Shown here one piece after another: positions 1-10,021 of a stretch of 64,000 nucleotides of DNA (the stretch's first letter is position 1; every line of letters starts with the position of its first letter). Both the position numbers and the translations under genes were made by a program. The notes beneath the pieces are model-generated. The model was given only the letters and a program-made list of their open reading frames with translations. It had not been told where the DNA came from and searched no databases. Source of the stretch: Kamptonema sp. UHCC 0994. Its GTDB lineage: Bacteria; Cyanobacteriota; Cyanobacteriia; Cyanobacteriales; Microcoleaceae. The stretch spans positions 31,383 to 95,382 of the forward strand of contig NZ_JARFTR010000065.1 of NCBI RefSeq assembly GCF_029167235.1, written 5' to 3'.

Positions 1-3000
1 GAGTAAAAATTGGCACAAGAGGAGTCAATGCGTTTTCTTGCGATCTCCCAGCCGCATCGAGGAGTTTTGCTCGCCAAATATCATAGGGAATTGGTTCTAG
101 CGGGTAGCCAAAAGAATGAATCCAGTTGATAATTTCACTCCAATGAGCAGGGTGTGAATTAACTAAGTGAAACACCTTTCCTAGAGATTCTTTTTGCCTT
201 GATAAATGAACGATTGCTTGGCTAGTATAGTCCACAGGAATTAGATTCACCATCGAGTTACGATCGGGAACGCTTTTGAGTTGGATACAGCCTCGAATCG
301 TTCTGAAGGTATGATCGTCTGGATTGCAAACTCCCGTTTTACTGTCTCCTGATATGCGTCCCGGTCTGTAAATAGTAATCGGAAAACCGCGATCGCGAGC
401 AATTGTTACTAACTTTTCGGCAACCCATTTACTTTGAGTATAGCCACTGGATAGCGCGTCGGCGCTCGGCAAGCTATCCTGTTCTTTAATGACTTTAACC
501 TCAGAACTATCAACGGATTCAATAACGCCAGTCGTCGATCCAACCACACCAATTGTGGAAATGAAATGTACGGGCTTTAGTTTAATTTGACTAGCCAACC
601 TTAAAACTTCTTGAGTACCCAAAACATTAGCTGCTTTGAGCGCAGCGTATGGATAAGTAAAGTTAACCAGCGCACCATTGTGGTAGATAGCATCTATCTT
701 ACTAGCAAGCGATCCAAACTCTTCCTCAGAAAGCCCTAAAAGAGGCATTGACAAATCTCCTAAAACTGGAATAATTCTACTGTTAAAATATTCATTCCAA
801 AGTAAATAAGATGCAAGGCTATTTTGCAGCTTTTTCTTGCCTGAGTAAAGATTAGGCGATCGCACTAAGCAGTAAATATTAGCCTCAGTTTTTTGCAAAA
901 GTTCATCGAGCAAAAAAGCACCTAAAAATCCTGTTGCCCCTGTCAAGAAAATAGCCTTTTCTGAAATAGATAAATCGTAGGTAGCAGCATTAGGATTAAT
1001 TTCTGGATCTAAGCAAGCTTCAGCATTTAGATCGAAAGTTTCCACACCAATTTTAACAGGAGATATTTTTGTTACCAAGCTAGTATCAATGCTTTCAGCT
1101 AAACCAGCAATAGTAGGCTTTTCAAATAAGCTCCGCAAAGGTAAATCCACCTGAAAAGTGCCTCGTACTAGGGCAAGAAGTTGAGTTATTAGCAATGAAT
1201 GACCTCCCAATTCAAAGAAGTTATCATGAATCCCTACTTGTTCGAGATTGAGAACTTTTCTCCAAATCTCAGCCAATTTTTCCTCGACTGGGGTACGCGC
1301 AGCTACATAGATAGCTTCCAGTTCCGGGCGAGATCGATCGGGGGTTGGTAGTGACTGACGATCTACCTTTCCATTGGGAGTCAGGGGCAGAGATTTTAAC
1401 ATTATAAAAGCTGAAGGGAGCATATATTCAGGTAGCTTTTCTTTTAGAAAGAATCGCAGTTCTTTGGCATCTAATGCTGCTTTTTTACTAGGGACGACAT
1501 AGGCGATTAAGCGCTTGTTTCCTGGCTCTTTTTCCCAAACTGAAACCGTAGACTGCCACACTCCCGGATGTTGACTTAGCAACGTTTCAATTTCTCCCAT
1601 TTCAATCCGAAAACCTCGAATTTTTACCTGATTATCAGTGCGTCCTAAAAACTCAATGTTTCCATCCGGTAAATAGCAAGCTAAATCACCAGTTTTGTAT
1701 AGCTTTGTTCCGCTAATAAAAGGGTTATTAATAAAACGCTCTGCTTGTTCTTCGAGCCGATTTAAATAACCCCTAGTTAACCCCGCTCCGCCGATATATA
1801 ATTCTCCCGGTACACCTATAGGCACAGGTTGCAATTGTTCATCTAATACGTAGATTTGTGTATTAGGTAGCGGTTTTCCGAGAGGTACTGTCTTAGAAAG
1901 AGACGCTGAACTTTTAACTAGATAAGTGAGTACGCCTACAGTTGTTTCTGTAGGGCCATAATGATTGAAAATTCGGCAATTAGGCGCTTGCTGATGGATA
2001 GTTTTAATTAAGTCCCAAGTGGTAGCTTCACCACCAAGAATCAAGTGAGTGTGGGGGAGGATTGACTGAGTTGGGGAAGATGCTAAAAGAGCGGCGAGGT
2101 GAGAGGGAACAATCTTGAGACAGTCAATCGGATGGCGGTTAAAGTAATCTGCTAGCGCCACTGGGTCAGAGGCCCGCTCCTGTGATATGATATGCAAGCA
2201 TCCACCCGTACATAAAGCTGGGAAAATTACAGTGTTTCCCAAGTCAGCGGCGAAGGTAGAAACAGTAGCGAAACTGTTAGCAATTCGCAAGTCTAATCTG
2301 TCTAAAATACCGTACAAGTAATTGAGTAGTTGGCGATGTTCAACCGCGACACCTTTCGGTGTGCCTGTAGAGCCAGAGGTAAACAGTAAATAAACTAAGT
2401 TTTCGCATTTTACCTTACTAGCTGGACTGGTATTACTTTCTCGATTAATTATTTCCCAATCTGCATCTAAGCATACTACTTTTGCAGGGCAATTTTGTAG
2501 TATTTTAACAAGCGAATGTTGTGTTAAAAGTATTGATATCTGAGCATCTTCTAACCGACTTGCTAAACTTTCTGCTGGTAATGCTGGATCTATAGGCAGA
2601 TAAGCTCCACCTGATTTTATAATACCCAGTAAGGCGATGATGATATCGAGCGATCGCTCTGCATATATCCCCACCAGCATCTCTGGCACAACACCTAATT
2701 TTTGTAGGTAATGAGCTAGTTTATTGGCGCGTGCATTAAGTTCAGCATAGGTCAACTTTTGGTCTTCAAACACGACAGCAATCTTGTCTGGCGTTTGTTG
2801 TACTTGTTCCTCAAAAAGTTGGTGGATGCACTTATCTTGCGGGTAATTAGTCCGAGTATTGTTAAACTCTACAAGTAGTTGATGGCGATTTTTAGGACTC
2901 AAAATCTCTAATTCACTGACTTTAGCTTCTGGGTTACTAACAGCACTTTCTACTAAAGTCTGAAAGTGTTCTGCTAAGCGTTTGATATCTGCTATCGAGA

Positions 3001-4204
3001 ATAAGTTAGCATTGTAGTAAAACTCTGCAATCGTAAATTGTTCTCTTTGCAAGCAGGTTAGCTTAACTTTGAATGGCTCAAAACAGGCGTATTGTTTGTA
3101 AAGTGAAAACACAATACCGCCAGCTTTATATTTATTAGCACATTCTTCAAACTCAAAACTAATTGGGAAGTTAACATCACTGAAAGTTTTTTCTTTTTCT
3201 TCTTCTCCGACAAAATATTCTTGCCATTTGCAGTTATTGCCGATAGTTTCGCTAATTTTCCCCAAGATTTTACTGAATTTAAAATCTTGCTCAAAAGAAC
3301 AACGCACAGGCAGGAATTTAGCAAGCAATCCCAGCATCTCATGCAGTTCTTCATATTTTCTGCCATTACAGACAGTACCAATGATAATATCTGACTGTTT
3401 TGTGAGTCGCCAGATTAAAGTCTGCCAACAAGCTAACAAAAACTCAGAAATTGTGGTATTATGTAAATTTGCGATCGCTTCTATATTTGCAACTACATCT
3501 CGCTCAATCTTCAAACCAAAAACATTAGGTTCAAAGATGATTTGAGCATTTAGCTTGCTCTCAAAAGGAACGGTCAGTGGTGGAAAATTGCTGATATCTT
3601 GCTGACTCCAATAATCTTTTCCAAGCTCTGCATCTTCTCCCTCTAGTAATTCATTCTGCCATTCGGAGAATTGGACATATTGTATCGGTTCCTCAAATAA
3701 CTCTTTGCCTTCTAAGCAATTAGCATAGGCATTACCGATTTGCTGAAATAAATTCTTGAGCGTCCAACTATCTGCACAAAGTGATGGCAGAGTCACTAGC
3801 AAAATATGCTTGTTAGCTGATAAACAAATTAGGGTTAAACGCAACAGGGAGCCTGTGTCAAAGTTGAAGATAAAATGCCTTTCTTCCTGAAATAATTCTT
3901 CAATTCTGGTTGATTGTTCGTTTGACGATAGATGGTTTAGATTAACCTCCTGCCATGAGACATTAATGCACTCAGTTACTACTTGAAGAGGAATTTTGAT
4001 TCCAGGTCGTTTATGAAAAATTGTGCGGAATATTTCATGCAGGTTAACAACTTTCTCTAAAGCTGTTTTTAGGACTGCGATATTGAGTGAACCTTCAAGC
4101 AGGATAGCAGACTGAGCGCGATAAGCACAACTCTCTTTCTGTAATAGCAAAAGACGCTTTTGCTGGGGTGAAATCCGAAATCCTTCGACAATTTGGTTTT
4201 GCAT
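1..4204 (-). CDS. Terminal NRPS module: interface-A(Asp)-PCP-thioester reductase (3' end outside window)
   Basis: Last assembly-line protein of the cluster; 1401 codons are visible and the frame is still open at the left edge. Residues ~1-440 have a condensation fold, but the catalytic HHxxxDG is replaced by LPSLCAD (~138-144), so it is read as an interface domain that recruits an aspartyl beta-hydroxylase, not as a peptide-bond-forming C domain. An adenylation domain follows (~460-970; TSGSTGTPKG ~607) with pocket residues DLTKIGHVGK, the known Asp signature. A PCP has LGGHS near residue 1000. From ~1085 there is an extended SDR/thioester-reductase domain (TGATGFLGAF, later YTQSK) that would release the chain as an aldehyde or alcohol. 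No thioesterase is seen. The partner hydroxylase is probably the TauD domain fused to the preceding protein, whose gene ends 169 bp upstream. The start is the ATG matching the MQ-starts of the two sister genes; its RBS is weak. Confidence 0.93.
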   Translation of the reverse strand, partial: MQNQIVEGFRISPQQKRLLLLQKESCAYRAQSAILLEGSLNIAVLKTALEKVVNLHEIFRTIFHKRPGIKIPLQVVTECINVSWQEVNLNHLSSNEQSTRIEELFQEERHFIFNFDTGSLLRLTLICLSANKHILLVTLPSLCADSWTLKNLFQQIGNAYANCLEGKELFEEPIQYVQFSEWQNELLEGEDAELGKDYWSQQDISNFPPLTVPFESKLNAQIIFEPNVFGLKIERDVVANIEAIANLHNTTISEFLLACWQTLIWRLTKQSDIIIGTVCNGRKYEELHEMLGLLAKFLPVRCSFEQDFKFSKILGKISETIGNNCKWQEYFVGEEEKEKTFSDVNFPISFEFEECANKYKAGGIVFSLYKQYACFEPFKVKLTCLQREQFTIAEFYYNANLFSIADIKRLAEHFQTLVESAVSNPEAKVSELEILSPKNRHQLLVEFNNTRTNYPQDKCIHQLFEEQVQQTPDKIAVVFEDQKLTYAELNARANKLAHYLQKLGVVPEMLVGIYAERSLDIIIALLGIIKSGGAYLPIDPALPAESLASRLEDAQISILLTQHSLVKILQNCPAKVVCLDADWEIINRESNTSPASKVKCENLVYLLFTSGSTGTPKGVAVEHRQLLNYLYGILDRLDLRIANSFATVSTFAADLGNTVIFPALCTGGCLHIISQERASDPVALADYFNRHPIDCLKIVPSHLAALLASSPTQSILPHTHLILGGEATTWDLIKTIHQQAPNCRIFNHYGPTETTVGVLTYLVKSSASLSKTVPLGKPLPNTQIYVLDEQLQPVPIGVPGELYIGGAGLTRGYLNRLEEQAERFINNPFISGTKLYKTGDLACYLPDGNIEFLGRTDNQVKIRGFRIEMGEIETLLSQHPGVWQSTVSVWEKEPGNKRLIAYVVPSKKAALDAKELRFFLKEKLPEYMLPSAFIMLKSLPLTPNGKVDRQSLPTPDRSRPELEAIYVAARTPVEEKLAEIWRKVLNLEQVGIHDNFFELGGHSLLITQLLALVRGTFQVDLPLRSLFEKPTIAGLAESIDTSLVTKISPVKIGVETFDLNAEACLDPEINPNAATYDLSISEKAIFLTGATGFLGAFLLDELLQKTEANIYCLVRSPNLYSGKKKLQNSLASYLLWNEYFNSRIIPVLGDLSMPLLGLSEEEFGSLASKIDAIYHNGALVNFTYPYAALKAANVLGTQEVLRLASQIKLKPVHFISTIGVVGSTTGVIESVDSSEVKVIKEQDSLPSADALSSGYTQSKWVAEKLVTIARDRGFPITIYRPGRISGDSKTGVCNPDDHTFRTIRGCIQLKSVPDRNSMVNLIPVDYTSQAIVHLSRQKESLGKVFHLVNSHPAHWSEIINWIHSFGYPLEPIPYDIWRAKLLDAAGRSQENALTPLVPIFT

Positions 4205-4280
4205 TGTTACTTGTTTGATTTTATAGAATGTACGGAATTATTGAATAGAAAAAAGAAGGTGACAGATTGGCGTTTCTTTG

Positions 4281-4328
4281 AATCCGCGAAGGCGGACTTT
4301 GTTTGCTTAGCCGCGATTTCTAATCGCC
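4281..4328 (+). repeat. Interspersed repeat (GGCGGACTTTGTTTG family), copy 1
   Basis: The segment carries GGCGGACTTTGTTTG followed by TAGCCGCGATTTCTAATCGCC. Similar copies lie at 33788-33834 (diverged), 63731-63777 (reverse orientation) and 63852-63900. It occupies the gap between the two distal NRPS genes. No ORF is supported here. Confidence 0.75.
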
Positions 4329-4372
4329 AGGTAAAATTGATGTTGGTAGTAGCTAGTTTTTTATCTTTAAAA

Positions 4373-7300
4373 CTAGCTGTTTTTGCTGCCAATCATTTCT
4401 CCCATTGCTACTAAAATTTTGCGATCGCCTACGTAAGGATTCCGACCGTGTGCTGCTAACATATTGTCGAGCATTAGCACATCTCCTTGCTGCCAAGGAA
4501 AACTAATTTTAGCTTGCTCATAAACTGCTCCCACTTCTTCCATGACAGAATCTTCAATAGGAGAACCATCTCCGTAATAAACATTACGTGGTAGATTTTC
4601 CTCACCAAATACTGACAGCATTGATTCGCGGATATCTAAATCTAGACAGGAGATGTGGTGTAACTGAAGCTGATTAAAAAACACCCATTCTCCAGTTTTA
4701 GGATGTTTAGCGATCGCTGGTCGTAATTTGCGAGTTTTTAAGCTATTATCTCCCCGCCACTCGAAATCAATATCTGCTTGTCGGCAATAATCTTCAAGAA
4801 CTTTTGTATCAGTGGTGCGAAAGAACTCTTGCCAACTAACATCTAAACCTTCAGTGTAGTTGCGGACATACATTAATTGCTTTTGCTCGAATTTTTCTCG
4901 CAATTTTGGATCGAGAATTTGGTACATTTGCCGACAGTCAATAATTGGTGTTTCTCCGCCTTCTTGAGCAGGTTGTACGCAGAAAAACCAAATTTTTAGC
5001 GGCCATCGGTGTAAATGAGAACTTTCATTATGAAACAAGATCGCGCGATCGGATGGGTAAGGAGTAGAACCGTAAACTTTACCACTAGCAACTTGCCGAG
5101 GTAAATCGCCATACTCGGTAAACAACTGTGGACAAATCGCTAAGGCAAGATTTTCAAAGTCCACTACTGAGTTAAGATTAAAGCCTCGAAACAGAATTGC
5201 TCCGTGTTTTAACAAGTTTGTTTCGATAACTTCCCGATCGCTTTTTGCCCAGTCAGCTAAGTCAAGTTGAGCAACATTAGGTTGGATAACTAAGGGAAAT
5301 GTTTGCTCTGGATTGAGGTAATCTGTTTTGATTAATTGTCCTTGAGGTAAACTTGTAGCTTTGGGTTTGGCGTGAATAAATTTTTTGAACTTACTCTCCT
5401 CGCGTTTAACTGCTTCCGCAAGTTGTTTTTCCTTTTCAGTGTTCATCGGCATTTCCAGCGTATTGATTCCCGCGTCAGGCTGCCCTACAATGCTATTAAG
5501 CAGCGCCTCTAAATCATTTGACAAGTTCGCAATCGCTTGAGGGTGGAAAATATCGGAATTATACTTCCATTTACCGAAAATTCCTTGCTTGGTTTCTTCC
5601 ATAAATAAAACTAAATCAAACTTCGCCTTTCCGGTATCAAACTCCAAGGGAGTCAGAGTTAAATCGGAAAATTTCCAAGCAGGCATCGGGGCATTTTGGA
5701 GGACAAATAACACCTGAAATAGAGGTGTTGTACTCGCACTGCGATCCGGCTGCAAAGCTTCTACTAATTTGGCGAAGGGTAAGTCTTGATGAGCATAAGC
5801 ATCTAACGCAACTTGGCGCACTCGTCGCAACAATTCCCGAAAACTAGGGTTGCCAGACAAGTTGGTACGCAAAACTAAGAGGTTGACAAAAAAACCGATT
5901 AAAGATTCAGTTTCAGTTCGGTTGCGATTAGCAACATCCGTCCCAACTACAATATCATCTTGATTTGTGTAGCGGTACAATAGGGTCTGAAAAGCAGCCA
6001 GTAGTGTCATAAACAAGGTGACTTCCTCTTGTCGGGTCAAGGCTTTGATTTTTTCAGATAAGTTGGCGGGCAATACAAAGAAATCGCTTGTATTTTTCTC
6101 TGGTAATATTGGTAATTTTGCCGCTACTTTTTTGAGATTAAAAACTGGAGGAGCGCCGACTAACTGTTGCTGCCAATAAGATAACTGAGTTTGCAATACT
6201 TCTCCCTGTAACCATCGGTGCTGCCAGTCGGCAAAGTCGGCGTACTGAATTGGGAGTTCGGGCAATGGCGAAGGTTTATTGTTAGAAAAGGCTTCATAAA
6301 GCGTCGCTATTTCTCGGAGGAGTACGCCAGCAGACCAACCATCAAAAATAATGTGGTGCATTGCGAACAGTATCACGTATTCGGCTGGGCTTAATTGCAG
6401 CAATTTTGCTCGCAATAGTGGGCCTTGAGCTAAGTCAAAAGGCTGTTGAGCTTCAACTTCTGCTAGTCGTAAAACTTCAGTATTTCGATCTGTTTCCGGG
6501 AACTCTTGCAAGTCCAGCACAGGTAAATTTAAGGTCAAAGTTGGGGCAATAATGGCGATGGGTTTGCCATCTATGGCTGTAAAGGTAGTTCGCAAGATTT
6601 CGTGACGCTGCACGATTTCGTTGAGAGATTGTAAGAGTACCGCCACGCTGAGATTGCCAACAATCCGCACCGCCGCAGGAATGTTGTAAGCGGCGCTGTT
6701 TGGCTCTAATCGATCCAAAAACCACAGCCGTTGTTGAGCAAAGGAGAGGGGTAGATGGCGATCGCGTGCAACCGGTTCAATCGGCAGGATTTTCAAGCCA
6801 GCTTTTGCTTTCAGCGCCGTCTCAATGCGATCGCTCAACGAAGCAACAGTCGGCGACTCAAACAGCCAGCGCATCGCCACCTCCACCTGAAAAGCCGATC
6901 GCAGGCGGGAGATTACCTGAGTAGCCAGCAGTGAATGGCCGCCCAACTCGAAAAAGCTATCATATATTCCCAGTTGATCTAACCCTAAAATGTCAAGCCA
7001 GATGGCAGCTAACACTTCTTCTACAGGGGTGCGAGGCGCGACAAAAGCTTTTTCTAAATCAGGTCTAGCTGTATCCGGCGCTGGTAGAGCACGGCGGTCA
7101 ACTTTGCCGTTGGGTGTCAAGGGTAAGGTTGCCAACATTACGAAAGCAGAGGGGATGGTGTAGTCTGGTAGTTTCTGTTTGATAAAGTTCCGCAGTTCAG
7201 TAATGGTAGGCGAACGTTTGTAGTCAGGGACGATGTAAGCAACTAAGCGCTTGTTGCCGGCTTCGTCTTCTCTCGCTAAAACTGCGATCGCATTTACTCC

Positions 7301-10021
7301 AGGATGTTGGTTCAAAACTGCTTCAATTTCTGCCAACTCAATGCGGAATCCTCGGATTTTCACCTGATGGTCAAGCCGGCCAAGATATTCAATGTTACCG
7401 TCGGGTCTGTAGCGAACGAGATCGCCGGTTTTGTAGAGCACGGACACGGGGGCGGGCACGGGGGGGGCGGGCACGGGGGCACCGCCCCTACAAGGCGATC
7501 CTTTTGAATCAATCAAAGGGTTGGGAATGAATTTTTCAGCAGTTAGATCGGGACGGTTGAGGTAGCCTCTAGCTAGTCCCTCACCACCGATGTGCAGTTC
7601 GCCTGCAACACCGATGGGGACGGGTTGGAGATGGCGATCAAGAATATAAACTTGGGTATTAGCGATCGCGCGTCCAATCGAAATCGGTTTATCCTCAGAG
7701 TTAACTGGGTGAATCATCGACCAAATCGTAGTTTCTGTAGGGCCGTACAAATTCCACACAGCAGAGCCTTTTTGGTACAATTGACCAGCCAATTTCGGAG
7801 AGAGAGCTTCACCGCCACAGAGGATTTTTAATTGTTTGTTACCTTGCCATCCAGCGTCATGCAACATCTGCCAAGTCGCCGGCGTTGCTTGCATAAATGT
7901 AGCGCCAGATTTAACCAGTTGTTCTGCTAAAAGAGTTCCTGAAGCAGCGACTTCCCGGCTGGCTACAACGGTGCAAGCGCCTGTAATAATTGGTAAGAAA
8001 AGTTCTAAGCCTGCAATGTCAAAAGACAAAGTAGTGACCGATAGAAGAATATCTCGCTCTGTCACTTCCAAAGAATGGCGCATCGAAGTGAGAAAGTTGA
8101 CGACAGCGCGGTGCGGAATTTGAACGCCTTTAGGCTTCCCAGTTGAACCGGAAGTATAGATTGTGTAAGCCAAGTGAGAAGAGTTGGTCTCGCTAATCGA
8201 GTTGAAATCGTTCTCACAAGCGATAGTTTCCCAGTCAGCGTCTAGATAGACGATCGCCAAATGTGAGATGGCAGTCAAATGATTCAATGCGGCTAAATGC
8301 TTCTGAGTCAGCAACACCTTAACTTGAGCGTCTTCTAGCATGAAAGCTAGGCGCTCTTGGGGATAGGCGGGATCTAAGGGAACGTAAGCACCGCCAGCTT
8401 TGAGAACAGCCAGCACTGCTACTAACATTGAGAGCGATCGCTCTAGGCAGATGGCAACAAGTAAATCGGGGCCAACGCCCAATTTTCGCAGGCGATACGC
8501 TAACTGATTCGATCGCCGATTTAGTTCCTGATAGCTGAGGTGCGTATCCTCAAAGATTACCGCAGTCGCATCGGGCGATCGCTCCACCTGTTCCTCAAAC
8601 AGTTGATGGATGCACCTATCTTTTGGGTAATCTTTGTGAGTGTTATTCCATTCCACCAATAGTTGATGCAATTCTGCTGCTGTCAACAACGGCATCTCCG
8701 CTAAGCGCTGATTTTGATTAGCCGCCATACCTTCGAGCACAGTCTGAAAATGCCCTAACATCCGAGCGATCGCAGCAGCATCAAAACGGCGGGTATCGTA
8801 AGCAATCTCCAGCTTTAACTCCGAACCTGGCTCTACCAAAACCGTCAGCGGATAGTTCGTTTTTTCATAAGTCCGATAATTGCTAGCCCCAATGCTGGCG
8901 CTCAATTGCCATCTAGAAGCATCCATCGGATAGTTATTAAAGACCAGAATGCTCTCAAATAAAGGCTGACCGCTAGGAATCTCACTCACTTGATGGATTT
9001 GTACCAGCGTACTGTATTCGTACTGTCGCGCCTCCACTTGTTGAGATTGAAGTTGCTTCAACCAAGGCACAACAGAAAGATCGGGAAGCACTTGCACTCG
9101 CAGCGGTAGCGCATTCAGAAATAACCCCACCATAGATTCTACCCCCGCCAGTTCGGCCGGCCGGCCAGAGGTTGCCACTCCAAAAACAACATCTTCCTCA
9201 CCGCTGTAGCGACTCAAAAGTAGCGCCCAAGCACCCTGGACGACGGCGTTTAAGGTAAGCTGATGCTGTCGCGCTAGGGATTGTAAGGCTGCTGTCGCAG
9301 TTGCCGACAGGGAGAGCCGCTGTTTATCATCTTCGCCCACCTTTGGCTGTAGGGGCGGTGCCCCCGTGCCCGCCCCCTCCGGCATCAGCGGCGTTGGCGC
9401 AGCGAATCCTTTGAGCTTTTGCCGCCAGAATATCTCAGTTTTAGAGAAGTCTTGCTCCTGCAACCAAGCAATATACTCTCTATAAGGTCGGGGTTGTTCC
9501 AAGTTTAAATCCCGATTTTGGGAGAAAACCTGATAGAAAGCGTGAACTTCTTTCCAAAGCAAAGACCAAGACCAGCCATCAAGTAGGATGTGATGGTGGC
9601 TGCGGACAAATTGATAGGTATCGTCAGCCAGCCGGATTAAGGCTAAACGCATTAGCGGTGCTTGGGAAAGTTCAAAACCCCGATCGCGATCGCTTTTCAA
9701 GAAAACTTCTAACCGCTGTTGTTGCTCGATCGCAGATAGTTTCCGCCAGTCTTCCTGGGCGATCGGCAAATTAACTTGTCGGTACACTACTTGATAGGGT
9801 CGATCGAGATCCTGCCAATAAAAAGCAGTCCGCAAAATTGGATGCCGTTCCACAACTTTCTGCCAAGCACTCTTAAAGGCTGCGACATCAAGATTGCCTT
9901 GCAAAGTGCAGCTTAGCTGCTCGAAATACACCCCCGAATTTGGGGCAGCAAGCGTGTGGAAAAGCAGGCCGTGCTGCATCGGTGAAAGTTCGTAAATATC
10001 TTCAATATTTTCGCCGTTCAT
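4373..10021 (-). CDS. NRPS: C-A(Gly)-PCP-C with a C-terminal fused TauD-type beta-hydroxylase
   Basis: An 1882-residue protein. The first C domain (HHHILLDGWS, ~144) begins with SPMQHGLLFH, like DCL domains, which fits the E domain ending the preceding protein. The A domain (~455-960; TSGSTG ~624) has pocket DILQLGLIWK, the Gly signature. A PCP (LGGHS ~1028) and a second intact C domain (HHIIFDGWS ~1224) follow. From ~1560 to the end is a TauD/SyrP-like Fe(II)/2-oxoglutarate oxygenase with the facial triad HNE (~1664) and a distal His in AAHGR (~1857). It resembles the two stand-alone TauDs of the cluster, so this is a natural fusion of the C and TauD proteins that are separate elsewhere here. 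Predicted job: add Gly, then pass the chain to the Asp module while hydroxylating that Asp. The start overlaps the upstream stop by one base (TAATG) behind a good GGAGG. Two GC-rich repeat copies sit in frame within the gene (7447-7491 and 9349-9377). Confidence 0.95.
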   Translation of the reverse strand: MNGENIEDIYELSPMQHGLLFHTLAAPNSGVYFEQLSCTLQGNLDVAAFKSAWQKVVERHPILRTAFYWQDLDRPYQVVYRQVNLPIAQEDWRKLSAIEQQQRLEVFLKSDRDRGFELSQAPLMRLALIRLADDTYQFVRSHHHILLDGWSWSLLWKEVHAFYQVFSQNRDLNLEQPRPYREYIAWLQEQDFSKTEIFWRQKLKGFAAPTPLMPEGAGTGAPPLQPKVGEDDKQRLSLSATATAALQSLARQHQLTLNAVVQGAWALLLSRYSGEEDVVFGVATSGRPAELAGVESMVGLFLNALPLRVQVLPDLSVVPWLKQLQSQQVEARQYEYSTLVQIHQVSEIPSGQPLFESILVFNNYPMDASRWQLSASIGASNYRTYEKTNYPLTVLVEPGSELKLEIAYDTRRFDAAAIARMLGHFQTVLEGMAANQNQRLAEMPLLTAAELHQLLVEWNNTHKDYPKDRCIHQLFEEQVERSPDATAVIFEDTHLSYQELNRRSNQLAYRLRKLGVGPDLLVAICLERSLSMLVAVLAVLKAGGAYVPLDPAYPQERLAFMLEDAQVKVLLTQKHLAALNHLTAISHLAIVYLDADWETIACENDFNSISETNSSHLAYTIYTSGSTGKPKGVQIPHRAVVNFLTSMRHSLEVTERDILLSVTTLSFDIAGLELFLPIITGACTVVASREVAASGTLLAEQLVKSGATFMQATPATWQMLHDAGWQGNKQLKILCGGEALSPKLAGQLYQKGSAVWNLYGPTETTIWSMIHPVNSEDKPISIGRAIANTQVYILDRHLQPVPIGVAGELHIGGEGLARGYLNRPDLTAEKFIPNPLIDSKGSPCRGGAPVPAPPVPAPVSVLYKTGDLVRYRPDGNIEYLGRLDHQVKIRGFRIELAEIEAVLNQHPGVNAIAVLAREDEAGNKRLVAYIVPDYKRSPTITELRNFIKQKLPDYTIPSAFVMLATLPLTPNGKVDRRALPAPDTARPDLEKAFVAPRTPVEEVLAAIWLDILGLDQLGIYDSFFELGGHSLLATQVISRLRSAFQVEVAMRWLFESPTVASLSDRIETALKAKAGLKILPIEPVARDRHLPLSFAQQRLWFLDRLEPNSAAYNIPAAVRIVGNLSVAVLLQSLNEIVQRHEILRTTFTAIDGKPIAIIAPTLTLNLPVLDLQEFPETDRNTEVLRLAEVEAQQPFDLAQGPLLRAKLLQLSPAEYVILFAMHHIIFDGWSAGVLLREIATLYEAFSNNKPSPLPELPIQYADFADWQHRWLQGEVLQTQLSYWQQQLVGAPPVFNLKKVAAKLPILPEKNTSDFFVLPANLSEKIKALTRQEEVTLFMTLLAAFQTLLYRYTNQDDIVVGTDVANRNRTETESLIGFFVNLLVLRTNLSGNPSFRELLRRVRQVALDAYAHQDLPFAKLVEALQPDRSASTTPLFQVLFVLQNAPMPAWKFSDLTLTPLEFDTGKAKFDLVLFMEETKQGIFGKWKYNSDIFHPQAIANLSNDLEALLNSIVGQPDAGINTLEMPMNTEKEKQLAEAVKREESKFKKFIHAKPKATSLPQGQLIKTDYLNPEQTFPLVIQPNVAQLDLADWAKSDREVIETNLLKHGAILFRGFNLNSVVDFENLALAICPQLFTEYGDLPRQVASGKVYGSTPYPSDRAILFHNESSHLHRWPLKIWFFCVQPAQEGGETPIIDCRQMYQILDPKLREKFEQKQLMYVRNYTEGLDVSWQEFFRTTDTKVLEDYCRQADIDFEWRGDNSLKTRKLRPAIAKHPKTGEWVFFNQLQLHHISCLDLDIRESMLSVFGEENLPRNVYYGDGSPIEDSVMEEVGAVYEQAKISFPWQQGDVLMLDNMLAAHGRNPYVGDRKILVAMGEMIGSKNS
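7447..7491. repeat. In-frame GC-rich repeat inside the Gly A domain
   Basis: Contains GGGCGGGCACGGGG twice, ending GCACCGCCCCTAC. It encodes a Pro/Ala-rich insert (GGAPVPAPPVPAPV) between A-domain cores A7 and A8, near residues 843-860 of the NRPS. The A domains of the sister genes do not have this insert. The same element in opposite orientation is at 9349-9377 in the same gene. Confidence 0.75.
9349..9377. repeat. In-frame GC-rich repeat inside the first C domain
   Basis: GTAGGGGCGGTGCCCCCGTG followed by CCCGCCCCC, the reverse-oriented counterpart of the element at 7447-7491. It encodes a short Gly/Ala/Pro segment (EGAGTGAPPLQP) in a C-domain loop near residues 215-225, and the reading frame is kept. 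Confidence 0.7.

Noticed and set aside
1..1120. Thioesterase at the end of the last NRPS
   Set aside because: No GxSxG alpha/beta-hydrolase motif; the TGATGFLGAF and YTQSK motifs identify a reductase.
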